64,000 nucleotides of DNA from Bacteroidales bacterium (lineage in GTDB: Bacteria > Bacteroidota > Bacteroidia > Bacteroidales > UBA4181): contig JAISOY010000095.1 in NCBI GenBank assembly GCA_031275285.1, positions 32,863-96,862 of the forward strand. Direction: 5' to 3'. Positions within the stretch are counted from its first letter, which is position 1; each line of letters starts with the position of its first letter. The position numbers were made by a program, and so were the translations under genes. Below, one piece after another: positions 55,600 through 63,861 of this stretch. The notes below the pieces were generated by a model. The model searched no databases. It was not told where the DNA came from and was given only the letters and a program-made list of their open reading frames with translations.

Positions 55600-56187
55600 A
55601 TGAAAAATATTGCTAAAGTAAGTTTATTGGTAGTGACTTTATTGATCGGCTCAAATTCTTTCGCACAGGATTTTAAATTCGGCTTCAAATTCGGGCCTAA
55701 TTTTTCGAACCTAAAAGGTGACAATACAGGTGATCTTAATGCAAAAGTCGGTTTTCAGGCTGGGGCAACCGTTGATTACAACGTTAAAAATAACTGGTTT
55801 TGCCTTTCGGGGCTTGAGTACACTATAAAAGGAGCAAAAGATGGTGATTTTAAAGCGAATCCTATGTATATCCAGATGCCGGTGCATGCTGCGTATAAAT
55901 TTCAGAAAAAGGATGGTTACATCAGGCTAGTTCCCAGGGCCGGTCTTCATTTGGGTGTCGGTGTTGGGGGTAAGCTCAAGAACGGAGTCGAAACGGATTT
56001 TTTTGACGATAATGCCTATAAAAGATTTGATTTTGGTTTCGGAGTCGGTTTTGATTTTGAAATCAAGAACTGTGTCGCTTCCATCGGATACGACCGGAGT
56101 CTGGTCAATATTTCAGATGTTAGTGGTGTGAAACAATACAACAGTAATTGTTATCTAACAATCGGGTATAAGTTTAAGTACTATTGA
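55600..56187 (+). CDS. outer-membrane beta-barrel protein, PorT-like family
   Basis: The protein has 195 residues. A signal peptide ends at SFAQ (~23), followed by FKFGFKFGPNFSNLKGDNTG, the typical first strand of small Bacteroidota barrels. About eight amphipathic strands follow, ending in YLTIGYKFKYY, an outer-membrane barrel terminus with C-terminal aromatic residues. These proteins resemble the PF13568-type barrel; most are of unknown function. It stands alone with its own promoter candidate and a strong terminator at 56216. Confidence 0.85.
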   Translation: MKNIAKVSLLVVTLLIGSNSFAQDFKFGFKFGPNFSNLKGDNTGDLNAKVGFQAGATVDYNVKNNWFCLSGLEYTIKGAKDGDFKANPMYIQMPVHAAYKFQKKDGYIRLVPRAGLHLGVGVGGKLKNGVETDFFDDNAYKRFDFGFGVGFDFEIKNCVASIGYDRSLVNISDVSGVKQYNSNCYLTIGYKFKYY

Positions 56188-56215
56188 TATCATTTTTAGG
56201 TGTAAAGTAATTATT

Positions 56216-56250
56216 ATCCACATTCCGGAATCCCGGAATGTGGATTTTTC
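56216..56250 (+). terminator. rho-independent terminator of the barrel gene
   Basis: ATCCACATTCCGG and CCGGAATGTGGAT form a perfect 13-bp stem around AATC, followed directly by a T5 run. It lies 28 nt after the stop of the barrel gene. Confidence 0.92.
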
Positions 56251-56344
56251 ATTTTGGAAATATTCGATTCCCGAAGGTTGGTATTATACACATGTGTTCA
56301 ATGGCTGAACCATTAAAAACAACCATTTTGTAAAAGCTTGAAAA

Positions 56345-56436
56345 TAAGAAATTTCAAACAATTAATGTTATCTTTAATAAACGTAATTAATTTGATCAAT
56401 GTAACTTAAGAAAATAATAAATAGCACTGAGTGCTT
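56345..56436 (+). repeat. dispersed repeat A, copy 4 (upstream of the DUF3298 lipoprotein)
   Basis: Reverse orientation relative to copy 1. In gene orientation it ends AATAAATAGCACTGAGTGCT plus T at 56436, 50 nt before the ATG at 56487. The remaining gap holds only AT-rich sequence. Confidence 0.83.
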
Positions 56437-56486
56437 AATGTCATTTTTAATGTACATTTGTTTTTTACATAAAAGCAAGCTTTAAG

Positions 56487-57653
56487 ATGTTTTATAACGG
56501 GAATAAAGGTACATTAAAATATTTACTTCTGTTTGGTTTACTTTTGTGTCTGTCCTGTAAAAACATTAACCGGCAGGAAGAGAAAAAAGTGAAGGATCTG
56601 GAAATAAATACGGAGGAAACCGACAAGGAAGAAGCAGGTCCGTTTGTTATCAGGAAAATTTCCGATGTGCAGTATGTTACACCGGAAAACGACACCCTTC
56701 TTTTCCGGAAACCTTTTTTCCAGGCATTCGAAGGGATGGTGGAAGGGAAAAATGTACAGGCATACCTGCGTTACTCTAATCCGGTAAGTGACCTGTCTTA
56801 TTATTTGTCAGGAATGATGTACGTTGAAGGAGGAGATGGATTCATCTATTTTGGTTTTTCAAAAATAGATGATGAAACCTGGGAAAATGATTACAATGAA
56901 GGAAGCGAATATATCTTTGCCTATGAAGAGCCGGATATCCTTAAAGTGATCAAATCCAGCGGCGAGGAATACCTGTTGAAAACAAGCGCTGTCAGGTATG
57001 AGGCATACGACCGGTTGTCCTATTCCATGGAGTATTGCCGTTCAGAAAACGATACCGCATATATTGCGCTTTGGGAATATGATTACCTGGCTTATCCCAC
57101 GCAATACCCTGAAAAATACAAGGCATTTTTCAATACCCTTCCTTTTTCCAGAATAGATGCGTCTTACCAACTATCCGGTCTAAAAGATTGGAGACATTAT
57201 ATAAAACAGGAGATCAGGAAAAGCGAAGAAGATTGTTTCAGTATGAACGACCAGACATACTATTATCCCTGTTATCTGGATGAAAATATATATGTTGTCA
57301 TAGAATTAGGACATTCCTATATGGGAGGTGCCCATGGAATGTACGGTACTACCTATCACAATTTCGATGTGAAAACCGGGAAACTGTTATCTGTAGAAGA
57401 TATCGTCCGTGTGGACGATCACGGGTTCATCAAATATTTTATCGGACGGTTGAAAGAAAAATACCTTTCCGAGGATGGTGATCCTCCGTTTTTGTATGAA
57501 CCTGAAACAGTGGCAGACCAATTCTTTTTACTTCCTACGGGAATCACCTTTACCTATTTTCCTTATGAATTAATGGGATATGCTTTAGGGGAACCCAGCC
57601 TTTTCTTATCTTATGAAGAATTGGAACCTTATCTGGTGAAAAGAAATAATTAA
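56487..57653 (+). CDS. lipoprotein with DUF3298 (RsiV-like) C-terminal domain
   Basis: The protein has 388 residues. The lipobox is LLLCLSC (Cys ~24), followed by a charged Lys/Glu spacer. The N-terminal ~170 residues are unassigned. The C-terminal ~130 residues match the DUF3298 / RsiV-like fold, seen in LGHSYMGGAHGMYGTTYHNF and DVKTGKLLSVEDIV, and the final TGITFTYFPYELMGYALGEP. RsiV binds lysozyme in Firmicutes, and this envelope protein could bind a similar ligand, but that is inference from the fold only. Repeat A copy 4 lies 50 nt upstream. Confidence 0.83.
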   Translation: MFYNGNKGTLKYLLLFGLLLCLSCKNINRQEEKKVKDLEINTEETDKEEAGPFVIRKISDVQYVTPENDTLLFRKPFFQAFEGMVEGKNVQAYLRYSNPVSDLSYYLSGMMYVEGGDGFIYFGFSKIDDETWENDYNEGSEYIFAYEEPDILKVIKSSGEEYLLKTSAVRYEAYDRLSYSMEYCRSENDTAYIALWEYDYLAYPTQYPEKYKAFFNTLPFSRIDASYQLSGLKDWRHYIKQEIRKSEEDCFSMNDQTYYYPCYLDENIYVVIELGHSYMGGAHGMYGTTYHNFDVKTGKLLSVEDIVRVDDHGFIKYFIGRLKEKYLSEDGDPPFLYEPETVADQFFLLPTGITFTYFPYELMGYALGEPSLFLSYEELEPYLVKRNN

Positions 57654-57836
57654 AAATCCTCAGAAAGGTCTCAAAGAAGATGATATATGAGCATTTTCAT
57701 TATGTTCATTTTGTATGGAAGAAACATTCATGATTTTTGGTGGTATAATTAGGAAATTTAAGCTTACCGTATCTCCCGGTCTTATTTTTCTTATCTAGGA
57801 TAAAAAGGTTTTTCATTACAATTAATTACATCTAAA

Positions 57837-58769
57837 ATGATAAAACTACAGATTTTTATTTTGATAGGTATAACACTTATTATGAGCTGTTCACCTAAAG
57901 ATAATAAACAATTGAACGTATCTGATATGGATACTATTTTTTTAACTGAGCCTAATAGCGGATTTATGTTTCCCTTATCAGGCTTTACGTATAAAGCCAT
58001 TGATATACGATATGTTGCCAATCGTTACAGATTTACTAAATCTATTTTTTACTCAAAAGATGGTAAAAAAGAAAGTAAGAACTCATTTGAACTGATCGCT
58101 TTTTCTGATGACCGAGCTCCAGCATTAGACAAGTTAATAACATCTCTTACCGCGGCAAAATCATGGAATTATTATATTAATGATCAATTCTTAATCTGGT
58201 ACTCTCGTGTTCTTGTTTCTGTATTATTACCTGATGCAATTGAAAAAGTAGAATATATAGAAACAGATCCAAATCCGGTTGGCTCGGTTTACATTTATAA
58301 TACTCCGACTATAGAACAAAAAGAGGATACAGTTGGTGCAGTTCATATATATACACGAGATATATTTCGAAGAACTACCCATGAAAAGTCAACACTTTAC
58401 TTATTGAATGATATTGTGATTACCAAAAAAATATTTGATGCCATTAATCCTATATACATCCGTTCATTACGACGTGTTACCGGTAAAACAGAATTGTTAG
58501 AATATGGGAATAAAAATTTAGAAGAAGTAGTGGTCATATCGACTTTTGAACATAAGGAAATCATTGCTCCCGACATGATATTGGCTGATGATAGTGGATT
58601 TTCTGTTTTGTTGGTAGATGGAATAGAACTATCTCCTCTTATGGACTTAGCACTCAATAGGTATTTTTTTAAGGAAATACAAAAAATTTCTTTAGAGGAT
58701 GATACATCCAGTCCTTTTAAGCAAAAATATCCTGAGAAAAAAATAATTACTATGATAACTCTTGAATAA
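57837..58769 (+). CDS. lipoprotein with two TonB-plug-like segments, unknown function
   Basis: The protein has 310 residues. A lipobox ends in LIMSC (Cys ~18). In the C-terminal half two stretches resemble one another and the TonB plug pattern: LLNDIVITKKIFDAINPIYI (~195) and LLVDGIELSPLMDLALNRYF (~262), each followed by an I-S-L-type strand and a basic loop. The second ends FKQKYPEKKIITMITL, comparable with YG-K--NGVI-ITTK of receptors. No barrel is present. The N-terminal half is unassigned. The gene is clearly more AT-rich than its left neighbour, which may indicate a different history. Compare the small protein at 28229. Confidence 0.68.
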   Translation: MIKLQIFILIGITLIMSCSPKDNKQLNVSDMDTIFLTEPNSGFMFPLSGFTYKAIDIRYVANRYRFTKSIFYSKDGKKESKNSFELIAFSDDRAPALDKLITSLTAAKSWNYYINDQFLIWYSRVLVSVLLPDAIEKVEYIETDPNPVGSVYIYNTPTIEQKEDTVGAVHIYTRDIFRRTTHEKSTLYLLNDIVITKKIFDAINPIYIRSLRRVTGKTELLEYGNKNLEEVVVISTFEHKEIIAPDMILADDSGFSVLLVDGIELSPLMDLALNRYFFKEIQKISLEDDTSSPFKQKYPEKKIITMITLE

Positions 58770-59206
58770 ATAATTATCAATAAAAATAATTCCCAGGGAT
58801 TGAAGAAATGGGACAAATGCTCTATGTTGGAAAAGGAGTTTATACCTTATAATACCAATAATGGATTAACAATTTGTTCCTAAATATTATATTAACAGGA
58901 TTTTAATAAAGTATATGACCGTCCATAAAGGATTATTATTAAAATGCAAATCCAGCATTCTGATCAACTTATAGTTGAACCGTTATTTGGGGCTTTTCGG
59001 ATAACCCCGTTGATAATAGACAAATTTTTTTCACATTAATGAAACTTTATTGATCTTCTTTCGTAAACAACAGTGATACTTACATATACAATGAATATTG
59101 TATTTATGGATTTTAAAATGGAACTTTATCTACTTGTTTATCAAATATTTAAATAAAAAACACTAAAACACACAGAATCAATATACTATAATAACGCTAA
59201 AAGAAT
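58770..59206. other. intergenic region without identified gene
   Basis: These 437 nt are AT-rich and contain no convincing coding sequence, RNA gene or repeat copy. A short imperfect inverted repeat with GGGG and CCCC arms occurs near 58990-59010. No clear TAnnTTTG promoter is seen for the gene at 59207. Confidence 0.5.
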
Positions 59207-59905
59207 ATGAAACCTAATGATTGTTGTCAACAGACGGATATATCCATGTTGAATATTGATAATTCTAAAAGTGGGAATATACCGGACAACCCAAAATATG
59301 AAGAATTAAGTAAAATACAGGTTCGAAAAATACAGGACAGGATCGAAAAAGGAAGATATTTATTATTTGTAGGAAGCATTTTGATCATTGTTATATCATG
59401 TATCTTTTTTCTGGTTCCTATCAGCTTATTACCATCAGGAGAAACTTTTTTATTGCAGGATATAGATCCGGCACAAACAATTTCCGAATCCATCGGGTCT
59501 GTGCCTACTATGGTTTTTTTAATGCTATCTGGAGGATTATTCCCTATTGCTATCCTGAGACATATGCGAATTTTCAAACTTAAAAAAGACCTGGTTGAAA
59601 AAAAATCCATCATATTCGATGCCAAGGTTAACCATATTCGTGAAAGGAAAGGCTACGAAGAAAAAAAATGTAATGTATACCTGGACAAAAACTGCGTTAA
59701 ACTTAAAAAACTGAGCTACCCGGTTGGTGAGTTTACCAATGTGAAAGAAGGCGATCTTGTTACAATTACATTGACCAGTAATGCACAGTTTATCCTTTCT
59801 GCAAGAAAAGCCCGTAAAAAAAGATATGAACAAATGTCCTCAGAAGAAAATGATCAACAACAGGTAAGCCCTGACACTCTTTTGAGCAGACAAATAGTAC
59901 AATGA
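59207..59905 (+). CDS. two-pass membrane protein of unknown function
   Basis: The protein has 232 residues. A polar N-terminus (~1-48) is followed by two hydrophobic segments, LLFVGSILIIVISCIFFLVP (~52-71) and TMVFLMLSGGLFPIAILRHM (~101-120). A basic cytoplasmic-type domain (~121-205) contains beta-rich stretches such as GDLVTITLTSNAQFILSARK, and the tail is Gln/Glu-rich. No family is recognised. It converges with uxaA, the stops 4 nt apart. It is possibly an inner-membrane protein; there is no operon context. Confidence 0.65.
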   Translation: MKPNDCCQQTDISMLNIDNSKSGNIPDNPKYEELSKIQVRKIQDRIEKGRYLLFVGSILIIVISCIFFLVPISLLPSGETFLLQDIDPAQTISESIGSVPTMVFLMLSGGLFPIAILRHMRIFKLKKDLVEKKSIIFDAKVNHIRERKGYEEKKCNVYLDKNCVKLKKLSYPVGEFTNVKEGDLVTITLTSNAQFILSARKARKKRYEQMSSEENDQQQVSPDTLLSRQIVQ

Positions 59906-59909
59906 GATT

Positions 59910-61394
59910 TTATAAGGTCACTCCTGTTTTGAATATGGCTATTTCACGGTAACCTTTCTTTTCGTTGTTTACCGGTTCTCCACTTGCTATACGAACGATA
60001 TAGCTGATGAAACGCTCGTTTACTTCTGCAATGGTTTCGTTTTCGACAATGCTGCCTGCATTAAAGTCGATCCATCCCGGTTTCTTCTCATAAAGCGGTG
60101 TATTCGTTGAAATCTTCAAGGTAGGAACATAGGTTCCGAATGGCGTTCCGCGTCCTGTAGTAAACAATACCATATGACATCCGCTGGAAGCCAGGGCTGT
60201 AGCTGCTACCAGATCATTCCCCGGTGCGCTGAGTAAATTCAACCCTTTTGTCTTGATTCGTTCACCATAAGGTAATACATCTTTTACCCATGACTTGCCA
60301 CATTTTTGGGTACAACCCAGCGATTTCTCTTCTAACGTGGAAATACCCCCTGCTTTATTTCCCGGAGAGGGATTTTCATACACAGGCTGGTTGTTTTTCA
60401 TAAAGTAATCTTTGAAATCATTGATCAGAAATACGGTTTTATCAAAGATATCTTTATTGATGCAGCGGTTCATCAAAATCGTTTCTGCGCCGAACATTTC
60501 AGGCACTTCTGTTAACACAGTACTTCCACCTTGCGCAATAAGGAAATCCGAGAAAACACCTAATAACGGGTTAGCGGTAATTCCTGAAAATCCATCGGAG
60601 CCGCCGCATTTTAACCCGATTTTTAATTCGGAAACAGGAATATCTTCACGAACATCCTGTGATGCTACGTCATATATTTCCCGGAGAAGTTGCATGCCTG
60701 TTTCATATTCATCTTCCACTTTTTGTGTTTCCATGAATTTCACCCGCGATTCGTCAATGTCACCTAATAATTCACGGAATGCATCGATCTGGTTGTTCTC
60801 GCAACCTAACCCGACGACCAATACTCCTCCTGAATTCGGGTGAAATACCATGTCGCGAAGTATTTTACGCGTATTTTCATGGTCATCACCCAATTGAGAA
60901 CAACCATAATTATGCGGGTAAGCGACGATGGCATCAATATTTTTCAATACTGTTTCCTGCCGGAGTTCCTCTGCCAACCGGTTTACCGTACCATTGACGC
61001 AGCCAACGGTCGGAATGATCCAGATCTCATTACGGACGCCAACTTCTCCGTTTGCACGTTTATACCCTTTGAATGTTAAATGACGGTTGGGTATTTCTAT
61101 GTCTGTATTGTGAGGTGTATACCTGTAATCAAGCAAACCATCAAGGTTGGTTTTGATGTTTTTCTCGTTGACCCAATCGCCTTGTCTGATGTCCTTACAG
61201 GCATGTCCGATCGGATAACCGTATTTGATGACGTTTTCTTCCGCTGCAATATCTGTCAAAGCAAATTTATGTCCCATCGGAATATCCATATTTAACACAA
61301 TACTCATATGATCGATGGTCACCTTTTCGCCCTTGTGTAAATCAATAATGGCTACGACTACATTATCTGCCGGATTTATTTTCAGGTATTTCAT
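59910..61394 (-). CDS. uxaA: altronate dehydratase UxaA
   Basis: The protein has 494 residues, the expected length. The N-terminal SAF-type domain (~1-95) includes IDHMSIVLNMDIPMGHKFAL and IGHACKDIRQGDWVNEKNI. The catalytic part starts with FKGYKRANGEVGVRNEIWII and contains PHNYGCSQLGDDHENTRKIL, VVGLGCENNQ and LKCGGSDGFSGITANPLLG. UxaA dehydrates D-altronate to 2-keto-3-deoxygluconate in galacturonate catabolism and needs a metal ion. It starts 3 nt after the uxaB stop, so the two form an operon. uxaC, kdgK and kdgA are not in the window. Confidence 0.95.
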   Translation of the reverse strand: MKYLKINPADNVVVAIIDLHKGEKVTIDHMSIVLNMDIPMGHKFALTDIAAEENVIKYGYPIGHACKDIRQGDWVNEKNIKTNLDGLLDYRYTPHNTDIEIPNRHLTFKGYKRANGEVGVRNEIWIIPTVGCVNGTVNRLAEELRQETVLKNIDAIVAYPHNYGCSQLGDDHENTRKILRDMVFHPNSGGVLVVGLGCENNQIDAFRELLGDIDESRVKFMETQKVEDEYETGMQLLREIYDVASQDVREDIPVSELKIGLKCGGSDGFSGITANPLLGVFSDFLIAQGGSTVLTEVPEMFGAETILMNRCINKDIFDKTVFLINDFKDYFMKNNQPVYENPSPGNKAGGISTLEEKSLGCTQKCGKSWVKDVLPYGERIKTKGLNLLSAPGNDLVAATALASSGCHMVLFTTGRGTPFGTYVPTLKISTNTPLYEKKPGWIDFNAGSIVENETIAEVNERFISYIVRIASGEPVNNEKKGYREIAIFKTGVTL

Positions 61395-61397
61395 TTT

Positions 61398-62843
61398 TCA
61401 GGCTTGCAATATCATTTTCACAGTCTCCGACATTCCTTTTTCCCGGATGGACAATAAATATTCCTTTAATTTTCCGGTGAAGCCCGGAATGTTGTTCAGA
61501 TCTTCTCCCCAGATAAATTCGGCGCCCAATACGCCTTGGGCCACTTTTGAAATATCGTTCGATTTCCAGAGACTGGTCAGTAAATCAAGGATCGCCTTGT
61601 CATCGTTTGGATTGATCTCGTCATTACCCCGTTTCCCACCTTTGTAGTAGGTAATAATCCCCGCCAGTCCTAAAACTAATCCTGAAGGAAGTTCGCCTTT
61701 ACGATCCCGGTAGATCTTTAATCCCGGTAGATCCCGGGTTTTAAACTTTGGAAACGAGTTCAGCATGATGCTGGTTACAAAATGCTTAACAAACGGATTA
61801 CGGAACCTGTCGAGTACATCTTCGGCAAATTGCTCTAATTCGGTTTTTGGCAGGTCCAGCGTTGTCATCAATTCATCAAACATCACTTTCCGGACATATT
61901 TTCCGGTTACTTCGTCTTCTACGCATTCTCGGACCGTATTTAACCCTGACAGATAACCCACAGGAGACAACACAGTATGCGGACCATTCAGAAGAGTCAC
62001 TTTCCGATCATGATAGGGTTTTTCACTGGGGACGAACAATACGTTCAATCCTGCTTTTGAAGCAGGGAATTCTTTCTCAACAGATTCGGGAGCTTCAATC
62101 ACCCATAAGTGGAATATCTCGGCTTTTACCACCAGTTTGTCTTCGATCTGTATCTTATCCGTAATTTCTTTGATGGTATCTTTCGGATATCCCGGGACGA
62201 TCCGGTCAACCAGAGTGCTATACACACCACAGGATTCATCAAACCATTGTTTAAAATCTTCACCAAGTTGCCACCATTCAATGTACTGATGGATGCATTT
62301 TTTTAGTTCTGTTCCGTTGTGAAAAATCAGTTCGCAGGGAAAAATGATCCAACCTTTATCCATAGCGCCATTAAATGCCTTGAAACGATGGTAAAGCAGT
62401 TGGGTTAATTTTCCCGGATATGAGTTGGCCGGTTGATCATCTGATCTACAGGTCGGATCAAAAGTTATTCCGGCTTCGGTCGTATTGGAAATCACAAAAC
62501 GTATTTCAGGGTTTTCAGCCAGCTTCATGTATTCATCAAATTGCGCGTATGGATTCAATCCACGTGTTACCACATCGATCATCTCAATACTGTCAATTGC
62601 TTTTCCCCTGTCGATTCCCTGTAGATTTACATGATACAACCCATCCTGTTCGTTCAGGGTGCGGACCATTCCATCCGGAAGAGGCTGTACTACTACAACT
62701 CCTGTATTAAAATCTACCTTATGGTTCATATGATACACCATCCAATCCACAAATGCACGTAAAAAGTTACCTTCACCAAACTGGATGATCCGCTCCGGAT
62801 AAAGTTTTGCCTTTTTCGCTGTTTTTCTATTGAGTTTTTCCAT
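61398..62843 (-). CDS. uxaB: tagaturonate reductase UxaB
   Basis: The protein has 481 residues. The NAD-binding N-terminus reads IIQFGEGNFLRAFVDWMVYH, typical of long-chain mannitol-dehydrogenase-type reductases. Further conserved parts are FVISNTTEAGITFDP, KGWIIFPCELIFHNG and VTLLNGPHTVLSPVGYLSGL. It reduces D-tagaturonate to D-altronate, the step before UxaA. It is the first gene of the pair; the sequence upstream (to 63274) contains no clear regulator gene. The hexuronate genes agree with the pectin-type substrate suggested by the GH78 gene. Confidence 0.95.
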   Translation of the reverse strand: MEKLNRKTAKKAKLYPERIIQFGEGNFLRAFVDWMVYHMNHKVDFNTGVVVVQPLPDGMVRTLNEQDGLYHVNLQGIDRGKAIDSIEMIDVVTRGLNPYAQFDEYMKLAENPEIRFVISNTTEAGITFDPTCRSDDQPANSYPGKLTQLLYHRFKAFNGAMDKGWIIFPCELIFHNGTELKKCIHQYIEWWQLGEDFKQWFDESCGVYSTLVDRIVPGYPKDTIKEITDKIQIEDKLVVKAEIFHLWVIEAPESVEKEFPASKAGLNVLFVPSEKPYHDRKVTLLNGPHTVLSPVGYLSGLNTVRECVEDEVTGKYVRKVMFDELMTTLDLPKTELEQFAEDVLDRFRNPFVKHFVTSIMLNSFPKFKTRDLPGLKIYRDRKGELPSGLVLGLAGIITYYKGGKRGNDEINPNDDKAILDLLTSLWKSNDISKVAQGVLGAEFIWGEDLNNIPGFTGKLKEYLLSIREKGMSETVKMILQA

Positions 62844-63274
62844 TTGTCCGGTCTTTTATTCAAATATATTGGGTTTAAATTTTGTTGAATTCTGAAAGTT
62901 CGAAGATATCTATTTATTATACGAATCAAGAGTTAAAAGTGAAATAAATGAAAGCGGCTGCTATCTTATCAAAACACGTGTACATATAATCCATTTGAAA
63001 ACCTTACTTCCCGGGCATTTTGAATTCGGGTTTTTTCTTATAAAAAGCTTCATCAAATTTTTCGTTTTTATTTGGTTCACAAGAGATGTTTATTTGATAT
63101 TCTTTGTTGTTTTATCCGTTTTAACCGGACCGGATTTGTATGTATGGATATCGAATGATTCGGATGTACATTTGGCGGTCCATATTAACACCTGTACCCA
63201 TAGTTTTTTCCGATATCATTTGATGATACTATCAGATAATTTAAATTTTATAAAACATTGATCACAGATGTTTT
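62844..63274. other. non-coding region upstream of uxaB
   Basis: A 431-nt AT-rich stretch. It must contain the uxaB promoter, but no clear -33/-7 pair was found. A CACGTG at about 62976 lacks the flanks of a parS site. A possible rightward reading frame at 62995-63261 has no recognisable content and is not called. Confidence 0.5.
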
Positions 63275-63372
63275 AAGCACTATGTGCTATTTATTGTTTT
63301 CTTAAGTCGCATTGATCAAGTTGGTTGCGATTATTAAATATGACATTAATTTATTGGTATTACTTGATATTG
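63275..63372 (-). repeat. dispersed repeat A, copy 5
   Basis: It begins AAGCACTATGTGCTATTTAT and closely follows copy 1 through TTCTTAAGTCGCATTGATCA and to TACTTGATATTG. The stem AGCAC/GTGCT is kept and the loop is TAT. Unlike the other copies it is 431 nt from the nearest start codon in its orientation (uxaB). Confidence 0.83.
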
Positions 63373-63861
63373 TAAAACAAGCAGAATTTATTATCGCATA
63401 TTTTTGTACATGCTGTACAAATTAAGATTAAAATCCCATCATTGAATATCACAATTATCCCAAAAACCTGTAATTTTATCCCAATATCACAAGTAATTCT
63501 TAATCAGAAAGTTTTGTGTTTGATTGTCACGGAATGAGATTTATTTTATCATCAGTTACAGTTGAAGTCCTGATCGTAATCATCAGGGATGAATGACTAT
63601 ATCAATCTTTGGGATAACACTTTAAAGCACTCAGACAATCGATTTAACCTTAAGTTAAATGATTGATATGATGGCAATAAAGGAAACCAGGAAGAAAGAT
63701 ACTCTTCTGCAAAAGAATGTATATCTCTGACTTCAGAATATTACTGACAATGACCTGCAAACAAGTAGATTGTCATTATTTCCTGGTCAATAAAAGATGA
63801 GGCATTGTTGTTACTATACCTCTGACAGTAATACTTCAACCCGGAATTGTATAAATCGCAG
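63373..63861. other. intergenic region without identified gene
   Basis: These ~490 nt lie between repeat A copy 5 and repeat B copy 2. No coding sequence, RNA gene or regulatory element was recognised. Confidence 0.5.

Noticed and set aside
56214..56222. Perfect DnaA box TTATCCACA
   Set aside because: It is isolated and forms part of the terminator stem after the barrel gene, so it is probably coincidental.
62973..62982. CACGTG palindrome considered as a third parS site
   Set aside because: The flanks do not contain the GTTC/GAAC halves of the parS core.
62995..63261. Possible 88-codon rightward reading frame upstream of uxaB
   Set aside because: Composition is Phe/Ile-rich AT translation, with no family, no promoter match and no start signal; treated as non-coding.
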